In this document: positions 35,286 to 48,300 of the stretch, one piece after another | How the letters are laid out: every line of letters begins with the position of its first letter | How positions within the stretch are numbered: the first letter of the stretch is position 1 | Source of the DNA: Lingula anatina | Taxonomy: Eukaryota; Brachiopoda; Lingulata; Lingulida; Lingulidae | Assembly: GCF_001039355.2 (NCBI RefSeq) | Contig: NW_019774391.1 | Coordinates: 294,217-358,216, forward strand | Reading direction: 5' to 3' | Length of the DNA stretch: 64,000 nt | Notes under the pieces: generated by a model | Databases searched by the model: none | Seen by the model: only the letters and a program-made list of their open reading frames with translations | What the model was told of the DNA's origin: nothing | Translations under genes and position numbers: made by a program

Positions 35286-38200
35286 GTTGCTGTCAGTTTT
35301 TATTAGTGTGTGTAAACTTGGCGGAGAATTACAGATGATTATTTATGCGCATAAGTTCTTCCACTTTACATATTTGATCAGGCAGTTTGCTTTTTGTGTG
35401 GAATGTGCTAAAATTGGTATATAAAGTTAAAAACCCAACACAATTTAAACAAAGGAATTGAGCCCCCGAGACCCTAAAACAATAATAAAATAATAGAAAT
35501 AAGTAAATAAGCTAATAAAATGCTGATTCTGAAGTTCATAAGATAAATAAATAGCATTAATATTATGTTAATGAATTTATAACAGAAATGTTCACTTAAG
35601 CCAAATGAATCATCAATTGTATACTTGAACTTCCCATTTTCAAATTTATTCATTGAAATACTGTTAAAGGATTAGGCAGGCTTCCTTTCATGAAGGTCAG
35701 TCATATTTTGGTCTCGGCCTTGCTAGACCTCGGCTCTTCTCGATGTGAATGCTCTCTAAGTGTTGAAAATGTTGATAATTTTTGATACCATTTTGGAAAA
35801 TAATCTTGAATGGTTCAACTTTCTCAGTGGTTGGTAAACAAATTATGCTGGTATGTGTGTCCATGGCAGGGATGCTTATAGAATGCTAATTTCTGGACTA
35901 TTTACCTGTGTTTTTCAGGCTTTTGTGATACTTGTTCTCATTGATAACAATAAACTTGTAAACATAATGGTCATATTTGTGAGAGAAAAGATCCAGTTGG
36001 GGACTGTCCACAAGATGGCAGCTATAACCATACTTGCTGTCATATATTAATGGCTTCTGTTCTTGAATAAGATTTATACATATACGAACAATGAACTATA
36101 TAGTTGAATTATTGATTTACTACCGATATTCTAGTATCGTGACAGTAACTCAGCATGCATGTAAAATGGGCAGTGTGGGTTTTTCTGACGGTCAGAATCT
36201 CTGTTATTTCCCATATAAGGAAGGAGCATTAAAATGAGATTTGAAATTTATGGGATGGAAGTGCTAAATTTAGGCTTCTGGTATAAATGCCTTTTTAAAA
36301 GTATTGGTTTCAAGGTGGCTGATTCTCAGTTATTCTTGCTTAACCAACTACATGTCTGAACCATAGCAACATGTTAGTATCATGTAGGTGTCATGTGCCC
36401 ATAAAGGTGAAAGAGAGAGAAAAGGCAATGGTGTTTTTCTGAATTTTTATGATTAAAGCATAATTTAAGAGATGAGACCTTTGAAAGATAAATGTAATTT
36501 CTGCCTCTGAGATGTTCCTGCCATAATTGAAATAGTTTAAAAGCCCTTTGTATATACTGGCCCTACAGGCTTGAAGGCAACTTTGGTGGTACAAAATCTA
36601 TGAAAGCACTTATGAAGTGTTCAAATAAATTTCATCTTATAAACTCAAAAACTCACTTTATGACAAACAACAGAATACTCAGAGGAAACATCGGGCATCC
36701 TGCTCACCTTTTTATCTGAAATGGCACCATTTTAATTGCTTAAATTGATAGTGTCCATTATTATCCAATCAGCTTTAGGGCAGTGTGTTCTGCTTTAGGG
36801 CCCAAAGGCCAATTAGGCTGAAAGGTTTTTGGCAGGGTCTGAAGTGGACTGGTTTTTGAGAAAAGATGAAAAATCAGAAACAATTTGTCCATTGTAATCA
36901 GAAACAATTTTACCATTGCTTTTCTTCGTCTAGTTAGTTTTTTATTTTTATGTAGCATGAAATATTCTGTGGTTTTTACAGTCATTTGAGCCTCAACATT
37001 TCTGTCATGTAAAAAAGAGGCAGTATAGTTTATAAAAATGTCGACATATGATATCAGTTAGACTTGTTTAGAAAACAAATTGGCATATTTAGACTTGTAA
37101 AAAATAGATCTATAGAAAGAAAAGGTGATATGTAACCAGTGCAGCAGTGATTGATACTGCCCTTGGCTTAAAATCAAATAAAGTACAATTGGTTTACTGT
37201 TCTTTGAAATTCAGTACATGAAAAAATTGTTAATCATAATATAACTTGAACAAGTACCCTAGAAGTAAAGAAAAATAAACATATTTTAACCTCACAGGGC
37301 TGAGTCAGTCTATGGTCTTTTTGCATCACTTGCTTCAGTAAATGCAGCCTAAATTATTCCACCAGCACGTCACCGCAAAATGTGAGGACATAATTGGTTG
37401 GTCCTCTTTTGGGTCTTGACCTCATCGTGGAATGTGGAGTTAGTTTTCAGGTCATAGGGGTTATGTCAAGAATGAGAGATTGTGAGGGTTGGAATATCTT
37501 GGGAGGAAAAAACACCATAGGTATCTTTTACGCTTGCACTGGATGAGAATGGTGATGAAATTTTATATCAAAATAATCATTGAATTATGGAAAATGGATT
37601 TTTTTTGGACAGGACCAAAAACAGAATAATGGCAATACAGGCCCGTAGCCAGCAATTTCAAATGGGGAGTTCGTTTTCTGAAAAAGTGGACCTTTTATCA
37701 TAAAACCTTCATGTACCTAGATCAAATTTTATCCAAAGTGGACCTTTTCCCAGCAAAAAGGGCAGTTCTTTCAACCCCCCCTGGCTATGGGCCTGGCAAT
37801 ATGACCCCCACTGTTGGATGGCAGGTTAAAAATAACGAAATATGTACAAAAAGGTGGTAGATGCATTCTACATTAAGGTCATAAAATTAATCTAGGGAAA
37901 AGGGAACATTGTTAGCCTATTGAACAGATTACAGAACAGCCTGGAATAGTGAAAAAAATGTGAATTTTCATTAAGGTGTAGGCAAATTGGGACTAGAATA
38001 AAGCTAGATATGATTAAGCTAATTTGGTATAGAATTAGTCCAGGCATGACTAGCAGCAAATATGACCAAGCATAATAGGCAAATTTCAAAAAGCAGAGAA
38101 TCAAATGTCTGTCTATTTACCTAAAGACACAAATTATCTGGGAATATCTGGTGAAAAGTCAATCTGTCCCCCTGGTAGAGTGTAGGACAAGGCCAGGTAG

Positions 38201-38972
38201 GGCTAGAATTAGGTCAGGCATGACCATGCCAGTTTGGGCTGTTTAAACCCGCTTTACACTGTTATATACGGATAAGACAGTTATGGAATATTAAGTGGGT
38301 GTGGTGTTTTGATGGATTCCTGTTAATTATCTCATCAAACCAGTGTCACACGTTACTGTCCCATGCATAAACAACCCCTTTTGGAACTAAATAGCAAACA
38401 GTTTGAATTGCAATCTCTGTCACTTTTTATTTGAAGTGTTGATGAAAAAAAAGCAAGGGAATGAAGGGTAACACCTTCATCTGTCTTTCTTGATTTTTTT
38501 ACATGTAAATCAACATATCAGTTGTCAACATTCCACAGCCCTTTTCTACTCTTATTTGTCAAGGAATTTTCACGAAATGGTTCAACTGAAAACCTTTTTT
38601 TTTTTCAGGACAAAAGGGCCATTTACAACGCAATATAAATGTGTAATTGTTCAATTTGTGAGTAAATGTTGCAAAACAAGTTTAGAATATTTACAGCTTA
38701 TTGATGGTGAATTGTGTGTCATGTGCAAGAAAAAATTGTGAAGCTCCCCTTGCTCATTACAATAGCCACCAGTACTGTTTCAGCCAACTGTTATTACTAG
38801 AATCATATATACAGGAGACAGTTCAAATGTGTACATCAAGAATATTTTTTTAAATGGGGTCATGGTTTTACTAGCATGGCAAATAGAGGTAGGTCAAGGT
38901 ATGCACATTACTGTCAGTGTGTGCCAGTTACGTAAATAGAGAGCCTAAGGTTATTGACCTGGAGGTATTCAG

Positions 38973-39063
<91 letters not shown>

Positions 39064-39206
39064 TGTGTGTGTGTGTGTGTAAGTGTACTAGTATGTGAAA
39101 CTGTATGTTTGAAACTGTATGTGTGTGAGTATGTGTATGTGTGTGTGAATACATGTAAGTGTAACTGTATTTGTGAAACTGTAAGTGTATGTGAAACTGT
39201 GAGTGT

Positions 39207-39255
<49 letters not shown>

Positions 39256-42200
39256 AAACTGTGAGTGTGTGTGTGTTTATGTGAGTGTGTGTGTGTGTGT
39301 GTGTGAAACTGTGTGAATGTGTGTATGTTTATGTGTGTGTGTGTGAGTGTGTGTGTGAAACTGTGTGAATGTGTGTGTGTGAGTGTGTGTGTGTGAAACT
39401 GAGTGAGTGTGTGTGTGTGTGTGTGTGAGTGTGTGTATTTGTGGAGGGGGGGGGGGTCACAGAGAACCACATGCTTGGAACACTGCACCCTTTAACTTAT
39501 TCTGTTGGCTTGGCCCACGTTTCACCAAAGAACTTTGGGCATAAGAATGTCCTTATTTTCAGACATAGTGTACTGAAAACTGCAATAAGTCTGTTGAAGA
39601 ATACTGAACTAAAAAAGTAACTGTTGGTCTAAAACATCAGCTATTCCTACTTTTTGTGTAGAGTGACTAATACCAGTATTTAAGTGTACTACTACGGATT
39701 TAGCCTGCATTTAAGTAGATTTTCGCTCTTATAGCTCAGGCCAACTTAAGACTCTGGGTCTTTTGTTAAATGTGGCCCTGTGCTATGAATTACATAACCT
39801 TTGTGACCCACTAGTGCTTAGTCCTTTAGAAATATGGACCCTAGTTGTGTAACAACATAGCCTATATAAATACGATGGCAATTTTCCATTATATCCAAGC
39901 TGGTCAAGTTTTCCAAGTTCTGCTTCATACAAAACATAGCTTGCATTAGTAATATCTTGAATTTAAATAAGTTGGTTTATTTTGAAAGGTCATACAGCCC
40001 GGCCATTGAGTCGGAATGACCATTACATCGCTGGTCAAAAGGAAGGGGTCAATTTACGGTCAAATGTGGTGAGGAGGTTTGACAAAATCATAATGGAGAT
40101 CAGAAGGAGAGTAAACATTATTTGAGAGTAATTTCTCTGTATTTATAGAGCGGTTACTGAGTGCGAGGTCAGGAACTCATACTGGCTGTATTAAAACTGA
40201 GATTACTGATGACCAAATCGCTTGACATGGGATTTAGAATTCCAAGGTCGACCCATAGCAAAATTTTAGGCTTATTTGCAAACTGTGGCTGCAAATTTTC
40301 TGCAAATTTGCAAGGATTTTGCCATACAAATGAGATTTGTTTTAAATTTGAAAGAATATATATATGAAGACTTCTTGCAATTTTGCTGCAAACCTTAGAT
40401 GCTCTTGTAAATTTGCTACAAACTTTGCGTTTTACTAAGGGGATGTGTTGGAAGCTGATCAGATTGTTTTGATGTAAATTGAGTTTGTTTTAAGTATAGG
40501 TTAGTCATACTTTTACCACATACTGGCATTAGAAACATATTGGATGGCACCTTTGGTGCATTCAGGACGAGTTGATCCACGGAATCATATATATCCACAG
40601 ATCAGATATGGCCAACCTGCTACAGTAATTTGGTCTGCTGATCTGTTGGTCTGAGAATCAGCATTGGTTGTGAATATGGCCCACGTATTGTCTCTGTATG
40701 TCCACTTGATGTTTTAACTTGTTGTGGAAGAGAAAATGTGAAGAATGCTTGAGTATACACACGCACATGCATGCACGTTATTTTGTTATAGGCTGAAAAG
40801 GGAATCAGAAATTTGAGTAACTGTAAAGAAATTTCGTTTTGAAATACACTAAATAGCTGTGTTGACATTTATTTTTGTCTTTTAGTTGCATCATTCTGTT
40901 TAGTTTGATGGAAGAGGTCAGAGTGGAATGTACTATTGGTTGACCTGATGCCAATTTCAAGAGCAATAAGCTATCCTAGTGAGGCCTGTGCCAAGTGTCC
41001 TCAGCCTGACTTCTTTCTTTTTCATAGAATGGTTGAGATTGTAACTTTTGAAAATAAAGATGTAAATTATATAAATTCTTGAAATCAAAATATGAAATTT
41101 ACCAAAGAAAACATGGTGTATTTTTTTTTCTGAAGATTATAGCTTACTTTGCCATTTTGCATCAAAAATCGATTAATCTTGATCCTGTGGTCCCCTTGAT
41201 GACTGATATTGCTTCAAAACTAAATAAAAGTGAAAAAAAAATCTTGGATATTGTTTAAATTGGGGCGCTTAGCACATAATTAACAGTCATTGTAAGTGTT
41301 AAGAAATCCATCCCTGTATGGAGACCTTCAGCCAGCTCTGTGTACAGTCCATGTTCTATGTTACAAATTGAGCAATAAATTTCAGCCCAGCTGTATGGAT
41401 TTTTGCCTAGTTGTGTGTTTACACAGTATTGATATCTTCACACTTTCTATTATTTCATGCGTGCAGATTGCCAACCCCCCCCCCATTCCACACTTTTTAA
41501 ATATGTTTGATGATATGGTTTTGCTTCTTTTCAGTGTATAATATAAAATGAGTGGGTTGTTTTAGAATAGGACATAAGTTAGAATAGCATATGACTTCTT
41601 CATTGAAGATTTAGGTAACATATTTGTGATAATACCTTTTTCAATCAATTAATATGTGCATATCCCAAATAATTTTTGGCATGTAACCAGGCTTGTGGAA
41701 CTTATTATGATGAGTGCCTTGCCTTCTTCAGCATATTTTGTTAATGTGCAGGTTTTGCTAATTGTGCAGAATAAACACTTGAACTTTGGTGAATGTAAAT
41801 AAAGATTTTTTTTTTTTGCATTACATTTTTTTGCCAATTTCTAATTATTTAGTGATATCTTGTTCTTGCTGAAAATTTAAACTATAAGTTTAAGTTGTAT
41901 ACGTTGTGTGAGATCTTAGAGTTCTCACATACCCAGAGAGATTGCTTTGTTTCATGGAATGAATGCATCTCAATTAACAACTTCGTCTTCTTTTTCAATT
42001 TCAGCCCCTGAAGTTGCATCGAAGTGTGCCATCACCTATCCTTATTCCTCTCCTTACGTCTCTCCTGTCTACGAGCAGCTCACGCCATCTGGAGGGTGTG
42101 TAAGTTCTAATATCACTCCTAGTCGCAAGGAAGTCCACGTGATCAACCTACAGGGAACGTTGCTCGGAGGAGACCATCCTGTTATAACTCTACATATTCT

Positions 42201-45200
42201 ACCTCTAGAGTTCACCGGTAAGTCACTTGTTTTAAGGTTTTATTTGTAGTGAATAGGTATGAATTTAACAGATAAGGCCTTGCTCACAACAAGTTGGTCC
42301 ATGGACTATATAGTCTGCCGAACAAAAACGGTACACAACTGAACCCCCCACCTACCCCACCCCCCCACCCCCACGTGTGCCGTTCCAGCAGGGGCAGAGC
42401 TATTAAATTTTGGCACATTTTCAAGTAGGTCTTGCCATATTTGATCTAGGAACTAGTTAGTTTGCGTATCAACTAGTTGTGAACACAGCCTTGGTCACAT
42501 GCTCTAAGTCCTGTTTGTATGTATGCAGCCAGTGCAGGTATGAATTGAGCAGATAAGTCACATATTTTAAGTCCTGTTTGTAGTGAACAGGTATGGATTT
42601 AGCAACACCTGGAGTGCAAGTGTGTGATGAATATAGGTCCTTACCTAGAAAGTTTTGTTTTTGTTTTGAGTCCCTCCTAGGTTGTGTTCAGAAACAAAGC
42701 AGTGAAACCTATCAACTCCCAACATATTTATTTTTCTTGTTTACAAATGTGGTTAATCAACTGATTATTATGGAAGTCCTGATTTCAAGAAATTTTCATT
42801 CTGGCCCTTTCACATGTATTTGGATGGAACTTAATGAATCCCAGATTACATCATCGGCTTGAATAGTATTCGAGCTGTTGTTGCACAGCATGGCACACAG
42901 CAGCATCCCATATTAGAAGGGGATAGAGTTGATTGTTTATCTAAGTTATTCCTGCTCCCGGCACCTGCCTGTTTAATATAAGAGATTTTTAAGTGGTGTA
43001 GTTTTAGTCTAGTTATATTTGTATTAACTTGATTGTGATTAAGACTTCATGAAGGTGATAAGTTAGATAAGGGAAAGGTAATAGGAGAGGATGTGTGCTT
43101 GTTTTTTAAGAGGGGTTGAGGTTATTGGATAGTGAAAGATTCAATATTTAAAATGTTTTGACAAGTGATTAAAGTAGTAAGTCACATGGTTAATTATTTA
43201 GAGATGAAAGTCTTGCAAAAATATCAGGATATTAAGGTGTTGTAATTATGTCCTCCACGCCACCTTTATAGGCCGGTTAAGGTCCTTGGCGCCTGGATTT
43301 TCAGGATTTTTAAAAGTCCTCTTTCATCCATGCTGTCTTGTACTAAAGTTTCATTAAAATTTTGAGAGATTTAACCAAACCTGTGATTGTTTTTGTTTAT
43401 TTTTCAGGCCCCCACTCAGGTCCGCTTGTGTTTGTGTTGAGTTCTGCCAAACCAGTGACATGGCACTTGCAAACAGGGAACATTGCCAATCGCTCAAGCA
43501 TATTCTGGGTAGGTCACTTTTTCACATTAATTGATAAATAAATTAAAATAAAAATAGGTAATTAAAGCTTCCCTGATTATATTTGGCGAGAGATGTGTAA
43601 GATGAAAAGATTACTGCAAAAGTTGCATCAGAGGACATAAAATTGCATTGTAGATCAATTGCAAAAAATTTATACCACTGTTTGTAACGAAACTTCTTGT
43701 GGAGTCAATAACACTATGATTACATACCAGCTATTTATAATCATTATAAATAGCACAATATTCCCAAAAGACCACATTATACCCTAGGCGTCTTTGTGTT
43801 GAACACTGAAACTGAAAAATAGCATGAATGCTGAAATCAGGTTGCTTGTTTATAATTGTATATACTGAATTAATCAGAAAAATGTTTTACAGACACACAT
43901 TACAGGCTCTCTACAAAACTTATTTCACACGCATGCCTGCGCGTGCGTGCGTGTGCGCACACACCCACACGCACACACACACAATGAGTGCTATTATTAA
44001 TTATATGCTGTAAAAGGATCACAAATGCTATATAGAAATATAATTTTTATGATTTTAAAATTATGTATTTGGAAGATTGATCATTTTTGCCCATTGAAAA
44101 AATTGCCATTACAGCAGGGCAATACAAATGCCTCTTTCCATGAAAACATAAGCAAACAAATCAATAAATGAAAAAAGTAATCTGTTGTTGTAAACAGTAT
44201 TTTGATGAATTTCAGATGGAGTATTTGTATAGTTTTAAACAGCAAATTGCCGTCAACCTGCTTCTGACTTTTGATATTTTGCTAGACAAGGCAGAAAAAA
44301 AATCAATTTTGTTTTTGTGAATAGCTGTACACAGAGAGAGAGAGAGAGAGAGAGCTTGATCATCATAATGTGGGCTTGACAGAGCGAGAGCTATTTTCCT
44401 ACAGGCAATTACAACTGGTGGGCAGGGGGTATTTCAGGGCAACAGATAACGTATCCTGAATAGAATGACCATTTGACCATGATAACATTTCTGTTGCTAT
44501 GGTGACGGGTGTGGAGAGCCAGTCACGAGGCCAGTCAAAAGGTCAGGCTGGAGGCCCTGCTGCGTACTCATAGCTTGGCACAGTTACTGGGCGATGGTTT
44601 GAATGGAGAAATACTTAACTGAGATAATACTGCTCGAGCCAAAGCACTTTAAAATGAGAGAGTTATATATAGAGGGTTAAATTAATAAAAACTTGGGAAA
44701 TGATGATGAAGAAAGGGAGAGTTATTATATATCCAAGGCTGTGTATGCATAGAAAGCAAGAGGGCGAAAATATCTGTGACATGCTCCTTTATAATGGGAA
44801 AAATATCTCAAGATAACTTTGCTTATGTGAAAAAAGTTACTGAAATGGTACTTTTGTTTACTTTGTGGTATTATTGTACAGATTTGAAGATGTCAAAGTG
44901 TAAGGGATATTTAATTATTCAAAATTTTATTTTGAAATTTTAAAATTAAATTGTTTTGGTGAGAACTGTCATGTAAACAAATGCCAAACTCTATACTTTG
45001 TAAGATGTAAAACAATTTCTATTGTACAAAGTCTCAAAGACCATTTAATTTCTAAGACTTGCCCTTCTCCATTTTGTGAATATCACCTAGAAAATAACCA
45101 GTGCAAAGCAAGTAAAAATTATTCTTGAAAGAAATTTAATTACTAGTACTTTGCTGCCATCAGTTTGTTTGCACCTTCTTGGTTGTCCATTCACGCTGTC

Positions 45201-45289
45201 TGAAGTGGAAGCCTTTTTTGCACTACAAAATCAAGTGAAAATGGACAATTTTTAGCTATTCATATTTTCATGTGTATGAAGTTGGACTT

Positions 45290-45355
<66 letters not shown>

Positions 45356-48300
45356 TTTGTTTGTTTATTTATTTGGTCTGTGAATGTTTAAAAAAAACTC
45401 AAGCCCCTACCCCCCCCCCCAAATAAAATAAAGATAAATAAAAGGATTATTTTGCTTACATGTCTCATAACGATGCCAAGATATGAAGAGAGAGGTTGTA
45501 ATGTGGGTAGTAACGGTGTGATGTTTGTGGCATGTAACGTATACCTTGAAATACAAGTGATACACATGAACAGCACATTTGTTGCAGCTTGGAAGATGAA
45601 TGTTAAAATACCATTTCAGTAGAACCAGGCTACAGAACAATACCTTCACATTTTCAAGGCCTCAGAAGTTTGATTCCTATGAGATGCTGTTAAAGAGCTC
45701 TATTGATTAGAAAAATAACCTTCTTTATTAATTGTTATTTTTCCAAGAACACACCTAAGTTTACAAGGTAATTCAGAGAAAGCCTTTAAAAAATTGGCTT
45801 TTAGTTAAATTGCTCTTTGCCATTGCCTATTGTACTTTCACAAATATAGCTTAGGTTTTTAAAATTGTAGCTTTAAAAAGCTTTTGTAATGTAACCTTTT
45901 GTCACAGGAATGGTGTTTTTAGATTAGTGTTATTAAACACATCATATAAAGAAATGCTTTATCTGGGTTAAATGAAATCTACTGGAAACAGAACAACACG
46001 CATTCTTTCCACAAAACCGCGCTCAGTTTATATTTATCCTAAGACATTACGACTTTGTATTAATATAATATCAATGTTGTGTAAAAATAGTGTTTGTTGG
46101 AAGACGATCTTTCCACCGAAAGTTATTTTTTTACCATTCAGTAGATCACTCATTGCTTTCAACTTACAAACATCATCTTTGAACTTTATAATATAATGTT
46201 ACACAGCACTCTAATTACCTTAGCCAGAGAGGTTTGTTTTTTTTTTTTTTTACTTTTGTTTGTTTGTTCATTAATAGCTTGACTAAAAAAATATGGGAAG
46301 ATTTTGATAAAATTTTTAAGATCTATAGGTCAAAAGTGAGCCAATTTAGAATTGATTGGATTTTGCTGGTGATCTCATTATTAATTGTTGCCACTTTAAA
46401 ATCCTCATCCTATAAATATTGATTAACTAACATTTATTTTATCATTGTCTTTTCAGCTGTCTCCGGGATCGCGGATATCAGGTGACACGTATATCGTTAA
46501 AAAGCAGAATGAGCGCCGCCAGAATATGCCAGCTGACAGTAAGACCCTACTACAGTGGTCTGAGCGCAAGTTCCATGCCGTGACATCTTTGATGGAGGTC
46601 ATGAATGGAAACAATGTCTTCAAACAAGTTGGCATTGGTAAGTAGATTAGCTTTCTTAATTTCCTATAGATCTTGATGCATCTTAAGCCAAGAGAAGAAA
46701 TCAGTGGAGACATAAAACCGCATTCTTTCTACGAGAGAAGAAATGGGTGACTTAAGAAGAGTTTTAGTGATGATTGGTTATTACTAAAAAAATTTATTAA
46801 TTCTGTGAAGTTGGTGAAGTACAGTTAAACATTTCTCATTTATACCAGACAAAATAATATCACTTGCATTTTGGAAATCATGGGCAGTTTGAATCTTGAC
46901 TGTGTTATATTGAATGGAATAAAAAAGATGTTCTGTCATAGTAAAAGTTTTCATACAATGAGCTACATCCCACCAACTAACATGAAATTTAATATGCTTC
47001 TACTACATTTTAATTTTCCATCTGATATAATCTCATCTTTCTTCTTTTTCAGCTCCCGAATCTCCCAGCAGCTGTATCTTTCAGAAGCCATTTGAATCTT
47101 CCAGCTCCGTTGCGGCATACATTCAGCCCCAGCCCATGTCAGGGTGTGCAGAGACCTCTAGGGAGGGAATGTCAAAGCAGTGAGTACACTTTCTGCTACC
47201 ACAACGTATGGGATTCTGTGATGTGTTTTCACAAATATGACACACAATTCATATCACAGTGAGTTGGGAAGCACACCTTCTGTTTTATTTAGGGAACTGC
47301 CCTAACGAAAGAGTCCTATAGGATTCTATAAGTTTCTATAGGATCCCATTGAGCCATATTCCGAAGGAATCCTATAGGACCAAGCTAATAGTTTTAAGTG
47401 ATGTGTTAGGTTCTAGGATTTGCCTTCAGGCAAGATCCAAACAGTGCATACTCCCTATTTTGCAACTGTTTCATCTGTTTTATTTGCTTGCTTTTGTGTA
47501 CTGTTTCCTGGATAGTAACGGGCTGTAAATAAAACACTATCTCTGGTCATTTATTAGGTGGAAATGTGAAACGAAATAACTAAAATGTAATTCAGGTATA
47601 CAGTTGCCTTTGCAAGTCCACATTAAATTTTCCTATGACATAGGGACACTGGGAGGGGCTCTTAGTGTTGGATTGTGATTTAATATATTGTTATGTTCAG
47701 AAGCAGTAATTCAAATTTCCAATTATTATGAATATATGCTGGTTCATTTCTAGGAAAAATGCAGTTTTTGTGGGTGTTTACCCTGTGATATTAAAATTAG
47801 ATATTTTTAATCATTAGGGTGTACTTTTAAGTATTTAGGTGAAGTGTGGAGAAAAAGATCAGTGATAGCTGTGTATATTGTTTTTAGTTCCTTAACCCAG
47901 AAAATAGTTTTATTCTATTTGACAGAAATGAAATATCAGAAGATAGTTATTGTTATAACTGCTTTGACTCAGTGACCTTAAAGGGATAACAAACTGTTCA
48001 TATGAGATTCATAATTCACAATAAATACATTGTAAACATTTTATCACCAAAACAGTGGTTAGTGTAATTATTCTGGAATCTGTGCTTGCAGACCATGTGG
48101 ACCTTCGTAGATGGCTATATCTCCATAATAATAGACTTAGAGATTTGATTAAAAAAAACTTTTTAGAAAAAAACAGGGACTGATATTGAATGGATCCATT
48201 TACCATTGGTAAGTATGGAAAATGGTATACCCCAGGAAAATCTTTTATTTATTATTTTTTTTGCCAAAGTGAAGTTGTTATCCCTTTAAGGCATAATGTA

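Larger units (their letters stand above)
34673..42004. other. TGFBR3 intron 1
   Basis: About 7.3 kb of intron holding the second copy of the short GGTTCA...TGAACC repeat (34863-34914), an AT microsatellite (35229-35282), a 158-bp inverted-repeat element (37638-37795) and a long TG/CT compound satellite (38974-39437). No internal gene seen. Confidence 0.75.

Noticed and set aside
38917-39488. Long open frames of up to 186 codons on both strands
   Set aside because: They are made entirely of dinucleotide repeats, which are open in every frame.
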